Part shown: one piece after another, positions 45,963 to 56,758 of the stretch
Layout: each line of letters opens with the position of its first letter
How positions within the stretch are numbered: position 1 is the first letter of the stretch
NCBI GenBank assembly: GCA_026874595.1
Contig: CM049317.1
Span: 75,174,891 to 75,238,890 of the forward strand
Source: Sipunculus nudus
Taxonomy: Eukaryota; Annelida; Sipuncula; Golfingiida; Sipunculidae
Reading direction: 5' to 3'
DNA: 64,000 nucleotides
Notes under the pieces: generated by a model
What the model saw: only the letters and a program-made list of their open reading frames with translations
Told to the model about the DNA's origin: nothing
Databases searched by the model: none
Made by a program: the position numbers and the translations under genes

Positions 45963-46429
45963 GATAATAGCTCAGTAGTGGTTTGATACCTTGGAATGGT
46001 TTCTCTAGGGGCGCCACCTTCATCAGTTTCATAACGCGTCCATCTGTAGATCTGATTTTGGTGAAAATCACACAAAACCAGGAGATGTTCAATGTAACGC
46101 CCTTATATTTTGCATGTCAATCCATCTTGGATATAGCTTTCTCAAGTAAAATACAGTTTGTGCGACCTATAATCATATATTCATAAAATACCTTTATGCA
46201 TTTTTCTCATGAGGGGTTTTAGCATATCGGCATGGTTTTCTAGCACATGATCTTGGATGGCATTATTTTGTATACACAGGACTGGGGGGGGGGAACCCTA
46301 CGATAATTATTTTTTTTAGTTTCGACAACCCGTGCGTCTTCGGACACTTGGGCATCTCTGATGCCACAAATTTGGAGGGCTGTCACGTTAGGAGCGATTC
46401 CATGCTTCACTTTACCTATGCCTCTGTGA

Positions 46430-46600
46430 TCTGGCGGAATATTTGTGGTCGCTTGTCGACCGCCCGTGTTCTAGTTATTTGGAGCGTTGGATGTTCGAAC
46501 TGCGGGTCCCCGATTCGATCCCTACAAGAGCTAGTGGCTGAAAGTCACCTTAATGTCGATATTTATGTTTTTGAGACGTTGGGCTCATCAGTTTATTAAA
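46430..46600 (+). mobile_element. tRNA-derived SINE, probable
   Basis: A box-A-like TAGTTATTTGGAGCG (46472-46486) and a box-B-like GATTCGATCCC (46512-46522) are spaced as in a tRNA gene, with the GGAGCGTTGGA core often seen in tRNA-like SINE heads. The anticodon arm does not fold into a clear tRNA, so I read it as a SINE head. The 3' part is unassigned. Confidence 0.5.
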
Positions 46601-46623
46601 AAAAGCTGTGAGTCATGTTTCTA

Positions 46624-46665
46624 TTATTATTATTATTATTATTATTATTGTTATTATTATTATAT
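46624..46665. repeat. (TTA)n microsatellite
   Basis: Trinucleotide run with one G interruption. Confidence 0.9.
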
Positions 46666-46801
46666 GGTTATCCTCTTACTCATGAAACTACCAGGTACAA
46701 CCAGTATCACACGGGCCATTAACCAGTCCTTTTACAAATGACATAAATAACTTATAAAGGATAATGATAATAAAAATCAATGTGTGGTGACTTTAACACT
46801 G

Positions 46802-46807
46802 TTTATT
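46802..46807 (-). terminator. Polyadenylation signal AATAAA of gene 1
   Basis: Four bases after the stop codon, giving an unusually short 3' UTR, as in gene 2. Confidence 0.7.
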
Positions 46808-46811
46808 GAGT

Positions 46812-47767
46812 TCAAGTCCTTGTAGCGGTACAACAGTAGATGGCATGGAACGGTCGGCTAACTCCGGAACAGTTCGGCCCCGCGCAGTCATCGTTGTCAC
46901 CTGACCCGCACGCGCCCGCCATCATCTCATTGGCTGCACACTCCAAGTATGTCCCGTAGATCCCACAGATCCAGCGGCAGTTAACTCTCTGCAGGGCCTG
47001 GGGGAATTAATTTAACTGCGTGTACTGTGATACAATATATAATATATGCAGATTACAGGGTCATATCAAAACGCATGCATGAAGGTTGATTAGCCGTGCG
47101 TTATATGATTTGGCTTATAGACCATCGATGTTCAATCCGCACATACAGACAAGAGTTCTGAAGCAGAATTATAGTGTTCAATCTTGGTATGTCGCTGTCG
47201 AGTTAATCAAAGCAACGTCATTTATAGAAAGAAAATATATTTCCTTTCTATAAACTAAACTGTGGAAGGTCTACTGTAAGACTAAGATCAATCAAGGCTA
47301 TTAGTGTTTTTAACTTAAGTGCCCACTCTGCTTAGCAGTGTGGTTAATGTTGCCGGGGAGATGTATTTATTTCTGAGACTTATACCAACCTACGACCCCA
47401 AAAGTGTGATGTCACTATCTTGTGTGCTCACACTCTCTCTCCCTCCGCATCTCTCCTCAATGGTCGTCTTGTCCCTGTGAGTTTCCCACGTATTAGTGTA
47501 CGAATGTTACACACCATTGGGACAAACCAAGGAGTTAAACAAACATTTCCAGACAATAGTTCAATACACCAGTGATCTGCACTGATATATAACATTTCAA
47601 TTTAATAGATAAAATTACTGCTGGCCTGTCTCTTTCAAAATGTTTTGAAAAACTTTGTGTAGAAACCATCATATGAAGAGCATACTTACAAGTGGCGATT
47701 GAACGGGAGTGCTCTCAACACAACACGCCGCAAAGAGTACAGCAAAAACAGGAAGAAACAGTCTCAT
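46812..47767 (-). CDS. Small secreted eight-cysteine peptide, gene 1
   Basis: Two coding exons on the minus strand. Exon 1 (47767-47690, 26 codons) starts MRLFLPVFAVLFAACCV, a clear signal peptide, and ends at CTT/GTAAGT. Exon 2 (46997-46812) follows a CCCCCAG acceptor in phase 0 and encodes 61 residues: ALQRVNC, then cysteines at exon residues 7, 11, 20, 30, 38, 43, 55 and 56, including GSGDNDDC and a terminal CC. Total 87 residues, secreted. The mature part is not strongly cationic. The ATG lies in GCCACGATGA, shared with gene 2, and an acceptor-like CCCGCCAG sits about 14 bases upstream, suggesting a 5' UTR intron. AATAAA (46807-46802) follows the stop within a few bases. I cannot name the family. 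Defence peptide, signalling peptide or enzyme inhibitor are all possible. Confidence 0.85.
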
Positions 47768-50190
47768 CGTGGCGTGACACCTGGCGGGAATAAAATAAAC
47801 GGACCACATGAATATTTGGTATACGTGCTAGAAAAAGTGAAGGCATTGATATGTGGATGGGGGTCCTATGGCAAAATTACACTGTCCTAGCGCAAAAAGG
47901 AAACATTAATTATGTTGAATTGGAAACAGGACAACAGACTCTTTAAACCAGAGCACCTGTTTCAGCGTTTTTATTCGTGCGTTTGCATTAAGAGTTATGT
48001 ATCACGTACACACTTCTTCCATGTAGCCATGATGGTTTGATTACACACGAAGTCAAAAATTTAATGAGATCAACTTTACCTTGAAATATTAATCACTGAT
48101 ATGGTTTCGTTTTTTTATCAGACTCGCATTTAAAAAGCCGTCACACGTACGTCATTATCGGCCGTTTGCTACATCTTCTATTGTATTGTACATATTCTCG
48201 TGTATCGCAACAGGTGCGATTTTCACACGTCGAACCTGGCCCGTTGACAAAGCTGACTGAATAGGTTTGATTAGTGTCTTTAAATTCGCGATGAATTATT
48301 AATGTGCCGATGAAATAACAAGGGACAACAGAAATTATAAAAATTTCATTTGAGACTTGGTTCATGATTTTTTTAGAATTATGAAAAATGCAGACCGTAT
48401 AACGGTGTCCCGGCAGAGAATCATAAATCGTTTCAAACACTCCAGACGAATATTTGGTTAGCTTATATTTTCAGCATGAAGTAGGAAGATATACAATGAT
48501 CAGTCATTCAAGTTTAAGTACAAGCGTGTGTACACCATACGCTTCGCACAATGGGCAGCAACAAAACATAAATAAATGTCATGGATTCAAACGGCTTTTG
48601 GCATAAGTTCTGAGCTTAAACAAAAGCTATATGACCTTGTGTTATCTAAAATGATTTTATGCAGATATGTCTGTTGATATGACAATGAAATTCGGATAAA
48701 GAAATCATGCTTCTTTAAAATATTCAGATTTTTTTAACAGACATTGGACCCTGACATCCTCGAAAAAAAAAAAAACAATTTATGGGAAATCTCAGTAAGC
48801 CACTTGCAAAACTTAATAAGGCTTTTTTAAGTTCAGGGTTTGAGTCTGAATTAGACCTATCAATTTAATGTTTTAATCAGAAAGACAACGCATTGGATAT
48901 TTAACAAATTGAACCCACCTTTCACTGCTGGGCACCAATCAGTCGTTGGGGGTAGAATGAATTGGTAAATATGTCAAGGTTTGATCAGACGACAAAATGG
49001 CGCGGGTCAGAAACGTGTCATATGGCGGGAAACAACAGGTGGTGAGATATCAGACGAGCGAGTCGCGTAAAATACGACTTCACTGACCACATCCGTGTCA
49101 TCTCAAGTGACCATCTGCCTAAAGTACGGTAAGCTCAATTGGGATCTCTTTTATATACATACAAATTGATTAAAATTGGTCATAATGTGCAAAATCAAAT
49201 TTTAGCATCCGGGATTGTCGGCAAATACACATCCAATCTCCGAACGTCATATTTTTCTAGTAACTCGTAGATGTAACACAATCTCACAAAAGTATAACAC
49301 ATTAGACTCCACGAACATCGTATACCAGCAAGGACAAACGTATGTATTCAGGTAATATTTAGTACATACATGATCCATGGCTGTATATATACTGACGATT
49401 CTATTTACAATTCGTTACGTTTTTCATAAAATGTATCTCCAAACCATACAGATCTCCAAATAACACGTATCTCCAAATAACACACAACTCCAAATAACAC
49501 ATATCTCCAAATAACACGTATCCGAGCAACTCCGAAGAAGCATTTATACATTTTTGTATCGAATAATTAATACATTATAAGTTTAAGATACGACCAGGTT
49601 TCCATTTTTGTTTATTCGAAAGAAAAACGATGCTGAAATACATTAAGAATAAATCTGATGAGCTGCATATTTAGGCCCCATTCGAAAATACGGAACCAGT
49701 TTCGGTTACAGGAAAATCGTTTGTGAATGGTTTCGCCCTTGTAATTATAAGTGGAGGGTTTCGGTTTTAAATAGAAAAAATTATGATAACGTCATAAAAT
49801 ATATTAATACAATTAAACGATTACATGATGAAAATATTATCAAAAGCTAGGGATCATTATTTGTGACTGGCCAAATGATATTGTAAATTATGATGATATA
49901 GGCTGTTTTTCTGTGTCCTAAAAGCATAACATATCCACGTGTCAAATGAAATGGACTTACAGGATACGTGCGCCTCATCTTATGCTATACAGAGCTAAAG
50001 TAGGGAATAATGAATTTAAAACACTTCCGAAAAACTGTTTATAACTCAATCAATGCTTATTTAACTCTGACAGGCATCTACTGTGTCAGTTAATAAAATT
50101 ATTAACAAAATTGCACTAGTTTGAGTAGGCCCTTAGTCCTTATGGTTATAAGTCGGTATGATTGACAGTAATTTAATTATTGTAGCCACG
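47768..50190. other. Divergent spacer between the two peptide genes
   Basis: Shared regulatory region candidate. On the minus strand a donor-like AAAG/GTGGGT ends at 48919. On the plus strand a donor-like ACG/GTAAGC sits at 49128/49129. These could end non-coding first exons that start from a common promoter near 48960-49060. A short tandem repeat (ATCTCCAAATAACAC, 18-20 bp period, about four units) lies at 49445-49520. Nothing else recognised. Confidence 0.4.
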
Positions 50191-50841
50191 ATGAAGCTCT
50201 ACGTGTCCTCTCTACTGCTCATGGCCATCTTCGTTTACAGCCAGGCGTTGCCGGTGGATCCCGATCTTTATGTAGGTATTCTTCTCTTGTGTACTCCCTG
50301 TTCAAGTACTCTTCGCTTAAGTATTACTCAACCAGGTACTTTTTCATACTCGGGGACTCACTGGGGCCCTGGTGCTCCATTCGGGGAGAATCCCCTCCCG
50401 GAGACTTCATGTACTCAGAGATTCACTACTCGGGGACTCTACATTCGGGGACTCCATACTTAAAGGGACTCATCCAGTCACCCGGCCCTGTGAGCCCCGG
50501 GCCTCTACAGTCGGGGACTCCATACTTAAAGGGACTCATCCAGTCACCCGGCCCTGTGAGCCCCGGGCCTCTACAGTCGGGGACTCCATACTTAAAGGGA
50601 CTCATCCAGTCACCCGGCCCTGTGAGCCCCGGGACTCTACATTCGGGGACTCCATACTTAAAGGGACTCATGCAGTCGTCCGGCCCTGTGAGCCCCGGGA
50701 CTCTACATTCGGGGACTCTATACAGAGACTCAGTAAATGTTTACCAGGCACAGCGCTCTCGGCTGCAGTCATGCTATATTGTAGTGCTTTTTTTAACTCC
50801 CTATTCGTACGTAAACCATAGATATAACATTTATTGCAGCG

Positions 50842-50917
<76 letters not shown>

Positions 50918-51592
50918 TGTATGGATACATTTTTATGTTTTAAAACATGCTAGCCTTCTTCCCGTAGCGGCTTTGCTACGACTTTAAACATTGTTGGCAC
51001 CAACCACTGATTCATGTTTTTACTTACATATAAATTATTTTGCAATTAATGCCTCGGATGTCTACGGGAGCGTACCTTTTTTCAATTGAACTTGAAACGT
51101 CAAATTAATGTTGATTTTAAAACTGATTAGGAAATTGATTTTTTACCCAGAGCGTTAGAAATAATAACAAAGCAAGCTTTAAATATAATATATGCTAGTT
51201 CCGTTACAGTCGATTAAGGCTATATGTTCATTAAATGGAACATGGTAAATATTAGCCTACACCAGTTAAATACCAACAAGTCTGTAAATAGCAGTTATCG
51301 TCTCATGTTGAACATATACATTTTTTACCCATTGCAAGAGTGCACAGCGCAAAATTAAGTTTAAATACGAAAGATAATTAAGATATTCTTTTATTATCAG
51401 GCAATCCAGCGAGACCGCTGTATCTGGAAATGCTCTAGTTATGGCAACTTCTTGACGTGTGATGTCAATCAGGTTGCGATGGGGGCATGCGGCTCGGGAG
51501 AAAACGATGACTGCAATGACCAAAGCAAATGCCCAGGTATGGAGACAGACGTGTGGAACGCAGTGCTGTGTTGTACCGTCAGAGTCAGCTAA
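50191..51592 (+). CDS. Small secreted eight-cysteine peptide, gene 2 (paralogue of gene 1)
   Basis: Two coding exons. Exon 1 (50191-50271, 27 codons) starts MKLYVSSLLLMAIFVYSQAL, a signal peptide, and ends before GTAGGT in phase 0. Exon 2 (51401-51592) follows TTTATTATCAG and encodes 63 residues: AIQRDRC, cysteines at exon residues 7, 11, 20, 30, 38, 44, 57 and 58, GSGENDDC and a terminal CC. Total 90 residues. Cysteine spacing matches gene 1 (C-x3-C-x8-C-x9-C-x7-C-x4/5-C-x11/12-CC). The context GCCACGATGA is the same as in gene 1, preceded by an acceptor-like TTATTGTAG. AATAAA follows 8 bases after the stop. The single intron carries a 66-bp minisatellite and (TA)n/(GA)n. Family unknown to me. 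Upstream in-frame ATG at 50158 is not preferred because it would disrupt the signal peptide. Confidence 0.87.
50445..50708 (+). repeat. 66-bp minisatellite in the intron of peptide gene 2
   Basis: Four units beginning TCGGGGACTCCATACTTAAA at 50445, 50511, 50577 and 50643, with partial units on both sides. GC-rich, unlike its surroundings. The multiple-of-three period keeps several frames open. Confidence 0.95.
50843..50917. repeat. (TA)n followed by (GA)n
   Basis: About 25 TA units, then about 12 GA units. Confidence 0.95.
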
Positions 51593-51600
51593 ATACAAAC

Positions 51601-51606
51601 AATAAA
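51601..51606 (+). terminator. Polyadenylation signal AATAAA of gene 2
   Basis: Eight bases separate the TAA stop (51590-51592) from the signal. Confidence 0.7.
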
Positions 51607-51659
51607 CTGACTTTGTCTGATCTTGACTTTGCACTTGCTGACCAGTTTGGTTTCAATAC

Positions 51660-52825
51660 AAGTGACCCATGGGCCATGACGCTCAGCTGACTGGGAAGAG
51701 ATTCGCAAAAGGAAATTTTATCATCTGAATGGTAGTTTTTACTTATTCAACTGAAGCATCAAACAGATTAACAAACAGGCCAAGATTGTGTCTGTATTTA
51801 TAGATCTCAAAAATAGAGAAAAAATGAGTAAACTTTATAAAAAATACAGGTGGCTCCATCAGTCTGCAGAAACGAAAAAAACACTTAATGGTCAATATCC
51901 ATGCAAAGAATCATGGTGATCTCTGCATTAGTTGTTCAGATACTTCAGCTTTTATTTCAAATTTTCCATTATTCTGAGGGATACTTTGGAGTCCTATAGT
52001 TCGAAGGATATGGGTAACAGAGATCTAATTTCAGGTTTCCACAGACACTTTTCATGGGCCTCCTTGCATGGCAAGAATGAAGATTCTAGGTCCAGTTGTT
52101 ACAATTTGTGCCACATACTTAGATGACAGCATCCTTAAAGGTCTAAAAAATAGAGAAAAAATCGAAAAAAAATGAATAAAATATAGGTGGCACCACCAGT
52201 CTGCAGAAACTGATGAAACACTCCATAATCAATATCTATGCAAAGAATCATGGTGATCTCTGCATTATTTTTCATATACTTCAGCTTTTGTATCAAATTT
52301 TCCATTATTCTGAGGGATACTTTGGAGTCCTATAGCTTGAAGGATATGGGAAACAGAGACCTAATTTCAGGTTTCCACAGACTTTTTTCAATGGGCCTCC
52401 TTGCATGACAAGAATGAAGATTCTAGGTCAAATTGTAACGATTTGTACACTGTTGACATATAACCACATCTTTAAAGGTCTCAAAAATAGAGAAAAAATC
52501 GTAAAAAAATTGAAAAAAATACAGGTGGCGCCACCAGTCTGCATGAACTGATGGAACATCTCATGATCAATATGTATGCCAAAAATCATGACCATCAGTA
52601 ATGTAGTGAATGAGATACTGAAGTTTTTGTATGAAATTTTTTACTATTCTGGGGGTACTATGGGGACCCATAGCTCAAAGAATATGGATAACAGAGACCT
52701 AATTTCTGGTTTCCAAGGAGATTTTTCATGGACCTCTCAGAATGTCAAGTTACAAGATTCTAGGTCCAGCGGTTACCATTTGTGCCTAGTTAATGGACAG
52801 ACGGACGGACGGACGCTGAGCTAAA
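51660..52825 (+). mobile_element. Element E1 with three 338-bp tandem units
   Basis: Left end carries GACGCTCAGCTGACTGGG, right end carries GGACGGACGGACGCTGAGCTAA. Between them, units starting AGGTGGC at 51848, 52185 and 52523 share GTCTGCA, AATCATGGTGATCTCTGCAT, CTGAGGGATACTTTGGAGTC and GATTCTAGGTCCA blocks. No protein coding capacity seen. Family unknown to me. Confidence 0.7.
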
Positions 52826-53261
52826 AAAAGACAGATGGCGCTCCAAGTTTTGCCACAATACACAGACGAATTCGGGACACACTAAAAACTGGGCCCAATA
52901 ATTGCTGGTAAATCGACCCTTATATTATAGTTATGATCAGGAATCTGATAACATCATAAAGAGAATGTCCATCTGGCTCTGAAGAAATCAAAGGTTCAAA
53001 AAGGTGCAAGCGTTTAATTCTTTTTTAAGTGACAATTTTCCTTAAAGATATACTGGATATACTTCACAATATACTGTAAAAGTTAGCAGGAATTAGGGAA
53101 AATCTATAAAATTGACCCTAGAGTTTAATTTCAAACTCTTACAACATATTTTATTTATAGAAACAAACTGGGTTTGTTGATACTTACGGAACAACTGAAT
53201 ATTACCTATAAGTAAACATGTCAAATAAAATATATATATATAATTATGGACCTTCCAGATT

Positions 53262-53705
53262 ATCATGTAAGAAGATTCTAGGTCCAATGGTTACGATTTG
53301 TACCCTGTTAACGGACGACCGCATCTTTGAAGGTCTCAAACACAGAGAAAATAAATGCAAAAAATTCGAAAAAAAATACAGGTGGCGCCACCAGTCTGCA
53401 GAGACTGAAGAAACACTCCATGTTCAATATGCATGCAAATAATCATGGCGATCAATGCATTAGTTATTCAGATACTGGAGCTTTTGTATCAATTTTTTAA
53501 TAATTCGGGGGGGGGGGGGGGGTGTTACATTCGAGGGCTATAGCTCGGAGGATATGGGAAACAGAGACTATAATTAAAGTTACCAAGAAGATTTTTCATG
53601 GACCTTCCTGGAGGTCAAGTTAGACGATTCCCGGTCCAGTGGTTATGATTTGTGCCCTGTTAACGGACTGAGGGACAAAGAGTGATCGCTCAGCTAAGCT
53701 AAAAA
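53262..53705 (+). mobile_element. Element E2, one 338-bp unit plus partial unit
   Basis: The same unit as in E1 begins at 53380 (AGGTGGCGCCACCAGTCTGC), preceded by the tail of another unit, and ends GATCGCTCAGCTAAGCTAA. A G18 or so tract interrupts it near 53507. Confidence 0.65.
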
Positions 53706-54049
53706 CTTAATTTTAATTTATTTTCAATTAATATTTTAAGAAATGAATCGGACAGCTCGGACCGGTCTACCTACTGGACTTGGCTGCCTACAGCATTGCC
53801 GGACCAGGACCGGACCGCCTATGTTGGAGTTGACCGTACGTACCACCAGGAGTTGGTTCGGTACGCGTACGGACCTCTTAACCCCGTGAACGTAGCCCAT
53901 TATCTCATGTAAAGGTATAACGCTTATGCAGTTGATGTGTGGACACGTCAAAATGGTATTAGAAACATAATTTAGCAGTTGCATTATTAAGAATAATTAA
54001 TATTCCAATGCAAAGGCGGAAATAAATATTTTTAGTGTATAGGCTTCAT

Positions 54050-54359
54050 GCACAGGCGCTTGAATTGCTATCAGTGTAGATTTTGGTTAAATCGGTTACT
54101 TTTCTTTGTCACATCCTTATAACTTCCTTATAACTATTACTTATGTGACATTTTCCTTGCGTTGTTCATACTATATGGTCCATCTCTTTATTATTTACTT
54201 AATACTTGATCTGAAATATTAATTAAATAATAGAGATGGACCATATGGTGCAAAAAAACGCTAGGAAAATGTCAGATTAGTAATAGTTATAAGGAAATGA
54301 CAAAGAAGAGTAATAAATTTAACCGAAATCTAAACTAATAGCAATTCAGGCGCCTGTGC
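54050..54359. mobile_element. Foldback element (long inverted repeat)
   Basis: Left arm 54050-54196 and right arm 54225-54359 are near reverse complements. Both outer ends read GCACAGGCGC / GCGCCTGTGC, and the inner part pairs ATGGTCCATCTCT with AGAGATGGACCAT. The loop is 28 bases. The left arm has an extra tandem TCCTTATAACT. No coding capacity: a MITE or foldback-type element. Confidence 0.85.
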
Positions 54360-54439
54360 TTCATGTCAGCCCATAACAATGAACTCCTCGTCTGCTTATT
54401 TTAGGCAGTCTTAAAACTATAAGAAACTTAAAAACAAGG

Positions 54440-56325
54440 GACCTATGGGTCACTGTGCTCAGCTGACGTTAACCTTGAAGGTGAAAATCTAAAATAATAT
54501 CTAATGGAGATAAAGTGTAAGAGGAAGAGGTAATAAAGGCCATGGTTGGTTTATATGATTGGTTTGTTTTGATGAGCAAGAAATTGTTGCAAAAAATATT
54601 TTGTGACCTGACCATGTGTTTCCTAATGTTGAAACTAAAGCATGTGAGCAGTTTGTGAACAAATGATCTGTATTATTACCATGATCATTAGTTGGTTTTT
54701 CGATTAACTGTTGACATTTCAGTAGTTTACACATTTGTTCAATTGCATCTATTTTTTTGTATAATATATATTATTGAATATATATGTATTTTATTTATGA
54801 AATGTATACAGTTGAAATATAGCTAATTAACAACATAAAACAGGGCAAACAAAGCCTGATCTCAAATTCTGCTGAGGCAGGAAAATAATGAAGAAATGTT
54901 TGTATTAAATCCTGATTTTTTTATCACATCAATTATTTTCTAATTTAAGTTTATATTTCTATACATTTCCAATTTAACATATATATCTGAATATAAAAGT
55001 TGATTCATAATTCTCAATTGCATCATCATAAATCCCAATCTTGTCAGATAACACCACATCATGCATACAAATGTTTATTTATTTTTTACCACAAAAATAT
55101 ATCTTTTAAATCTGCAAAACAATAAATATCTAAAAATAATACTTGATTTAGATTTCACAATTTTTAATTGTGTCTTCATTTATCCATAATGTGCTTCATA
55201 TTTTATAATAATTTAAGCATAATGATGGGTTCCTTTATATTTGTTAAAATCATTTAAAAGAAAATTGATTTCTTTAAAAATGCTACATTACACAACATTG
55301 CATCTTCTGGATTACACCTTGAATTATTTTTTCAAGGAAAGTTTTTGCATATCGGAGTGGAAACAGCATTACAATTAAGGAGATACAGTGAAAACAATAA
55401 CAAATACTGCATAACACTTGGTGGGTTGGGTTTGCCCGGGGGGGGGGGCGGTGATTGGGGTGGTGATTTGAGAATAACTGTACACCTGTCACAGCAGGGG
55501 ATCTCCCCCAGTGACTGTAACAAATCAGAAACCCTGGCATAGCTGACTTCCAGTGACCTGGAGTGGGACCCTGCATCTGTAATCAAAGCAAGTGACTACA
55601 GAAAAAAAATCAATAACTAGCTTAATTTTCAAGCTTTTATTTCCAAATTTCAGATTTAGACAAACTAAATATTTATGCTTACATGCTGTGAAAATTAAAT
55701 CAATGGTGCTTACAGGAAAAAAACGTGCCATGGTCTAAGTTGGGCAAAATTTAAGGTACTCATTTTTTTTATGCTAATAACTTAAAAAATTTACAAAATT
55801 CAGATCTAATTTTGGGTAAACAATTGAATCTTAATTAAACATAGTTATATACTTGAAAAAACAGACTCTAGTTTCAAAATTTTTCATGTTAAGTGAGTTA
55901 TTATTTTTCCTGATTTTTTACAAAGTCCAATATGTTTGGGCCCACAACTTAAAGAATTTATACTTTACAGACTTAATTTCTGGCATGTACATAGGAACTA
56001 TACAGAGGAATATTTATGGTAAATATGAGGAAAAACAGATGAGTAGTTTTGATATGAGGCAGTCCTGAAGTGTGAAAATAGGATTTTAATAAAAAATTGA
56101 GGTTTTTCCTTAATTTCTCAAAGGAACGAAGACGCAAAGACCCAGTTTTCGGCTTGGTAGGAGATCTTGGGGACATCTAACATTATGCTGAATTTTGGAT
56201 TCCTAGGTCTTACGGTTTCAAAACGTGCCACATCTACGGACGGACGGACGGACGGACAGACGGACGGACGACGGACAATGGACCACGACTATAGCTCAGA
56301 TGACTTATAGTCAGCTGAGCTAAAA
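54440..56325 (+). mobile_element. Element E3 with perfect 11-bp inverted ends
   Basis: GCTCAGCTGAC at 54457-54467 and its exact reverse complement at 56310-56320. The right end has a (CGGA)n tract (56236-56270), as E1 does, and the CAGCTGAGCTAAAA tail. The interior differs from E1 and is AT-rich, with a G11 tract near 55439. No coding region recognised. Confidence 0.6.
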
Positions 56326-56706
56326 ATTCAGCTTCGCCGTAGTCGTCTAGTTTCATGTATATGATGTCGCTCACAATCAACAAGACCGTGACAGGTCTCA
56401 TTTCAAAAGTTGAGAAACCAGTCAAAAATCCAGAGGTAACATGTTTTCACAGCAATCAGCGTGGCAGTAGTGACCTCTCATGGAGACAGGTATGGCATCG
56501 AACAACGTTGGAAATCATGTGATAAATCTGACACGAAACATCATCCGACAAACCTGATGCAGAGGAGACCATACAGACAAATCAAGAACAAGATTCTATC
56601 TTCAGATTTCATGGTCATTTATTTATCCTTTTTTTGTAAAAAAAAAAACAGATATCCCATAATATATACCTTGGATAATTTATGTTTCAAAGTATAAAAT
56701 ACAAAC

Positions 56707-56758
<52 letters not shown>

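Noticed and set aside
46471-46545. A functional tRNA gene
   Set aside because: Box A and B are present, but the acceptor and anticodon stems do not pair convincingly. Called a SINE instead.
50289-50894. 149-201 codon frames over the 66-bp minisatellite
   Set aside because: Intronic, explained by the multiple-of-three repeat period, and the frame ends in (TA)n.
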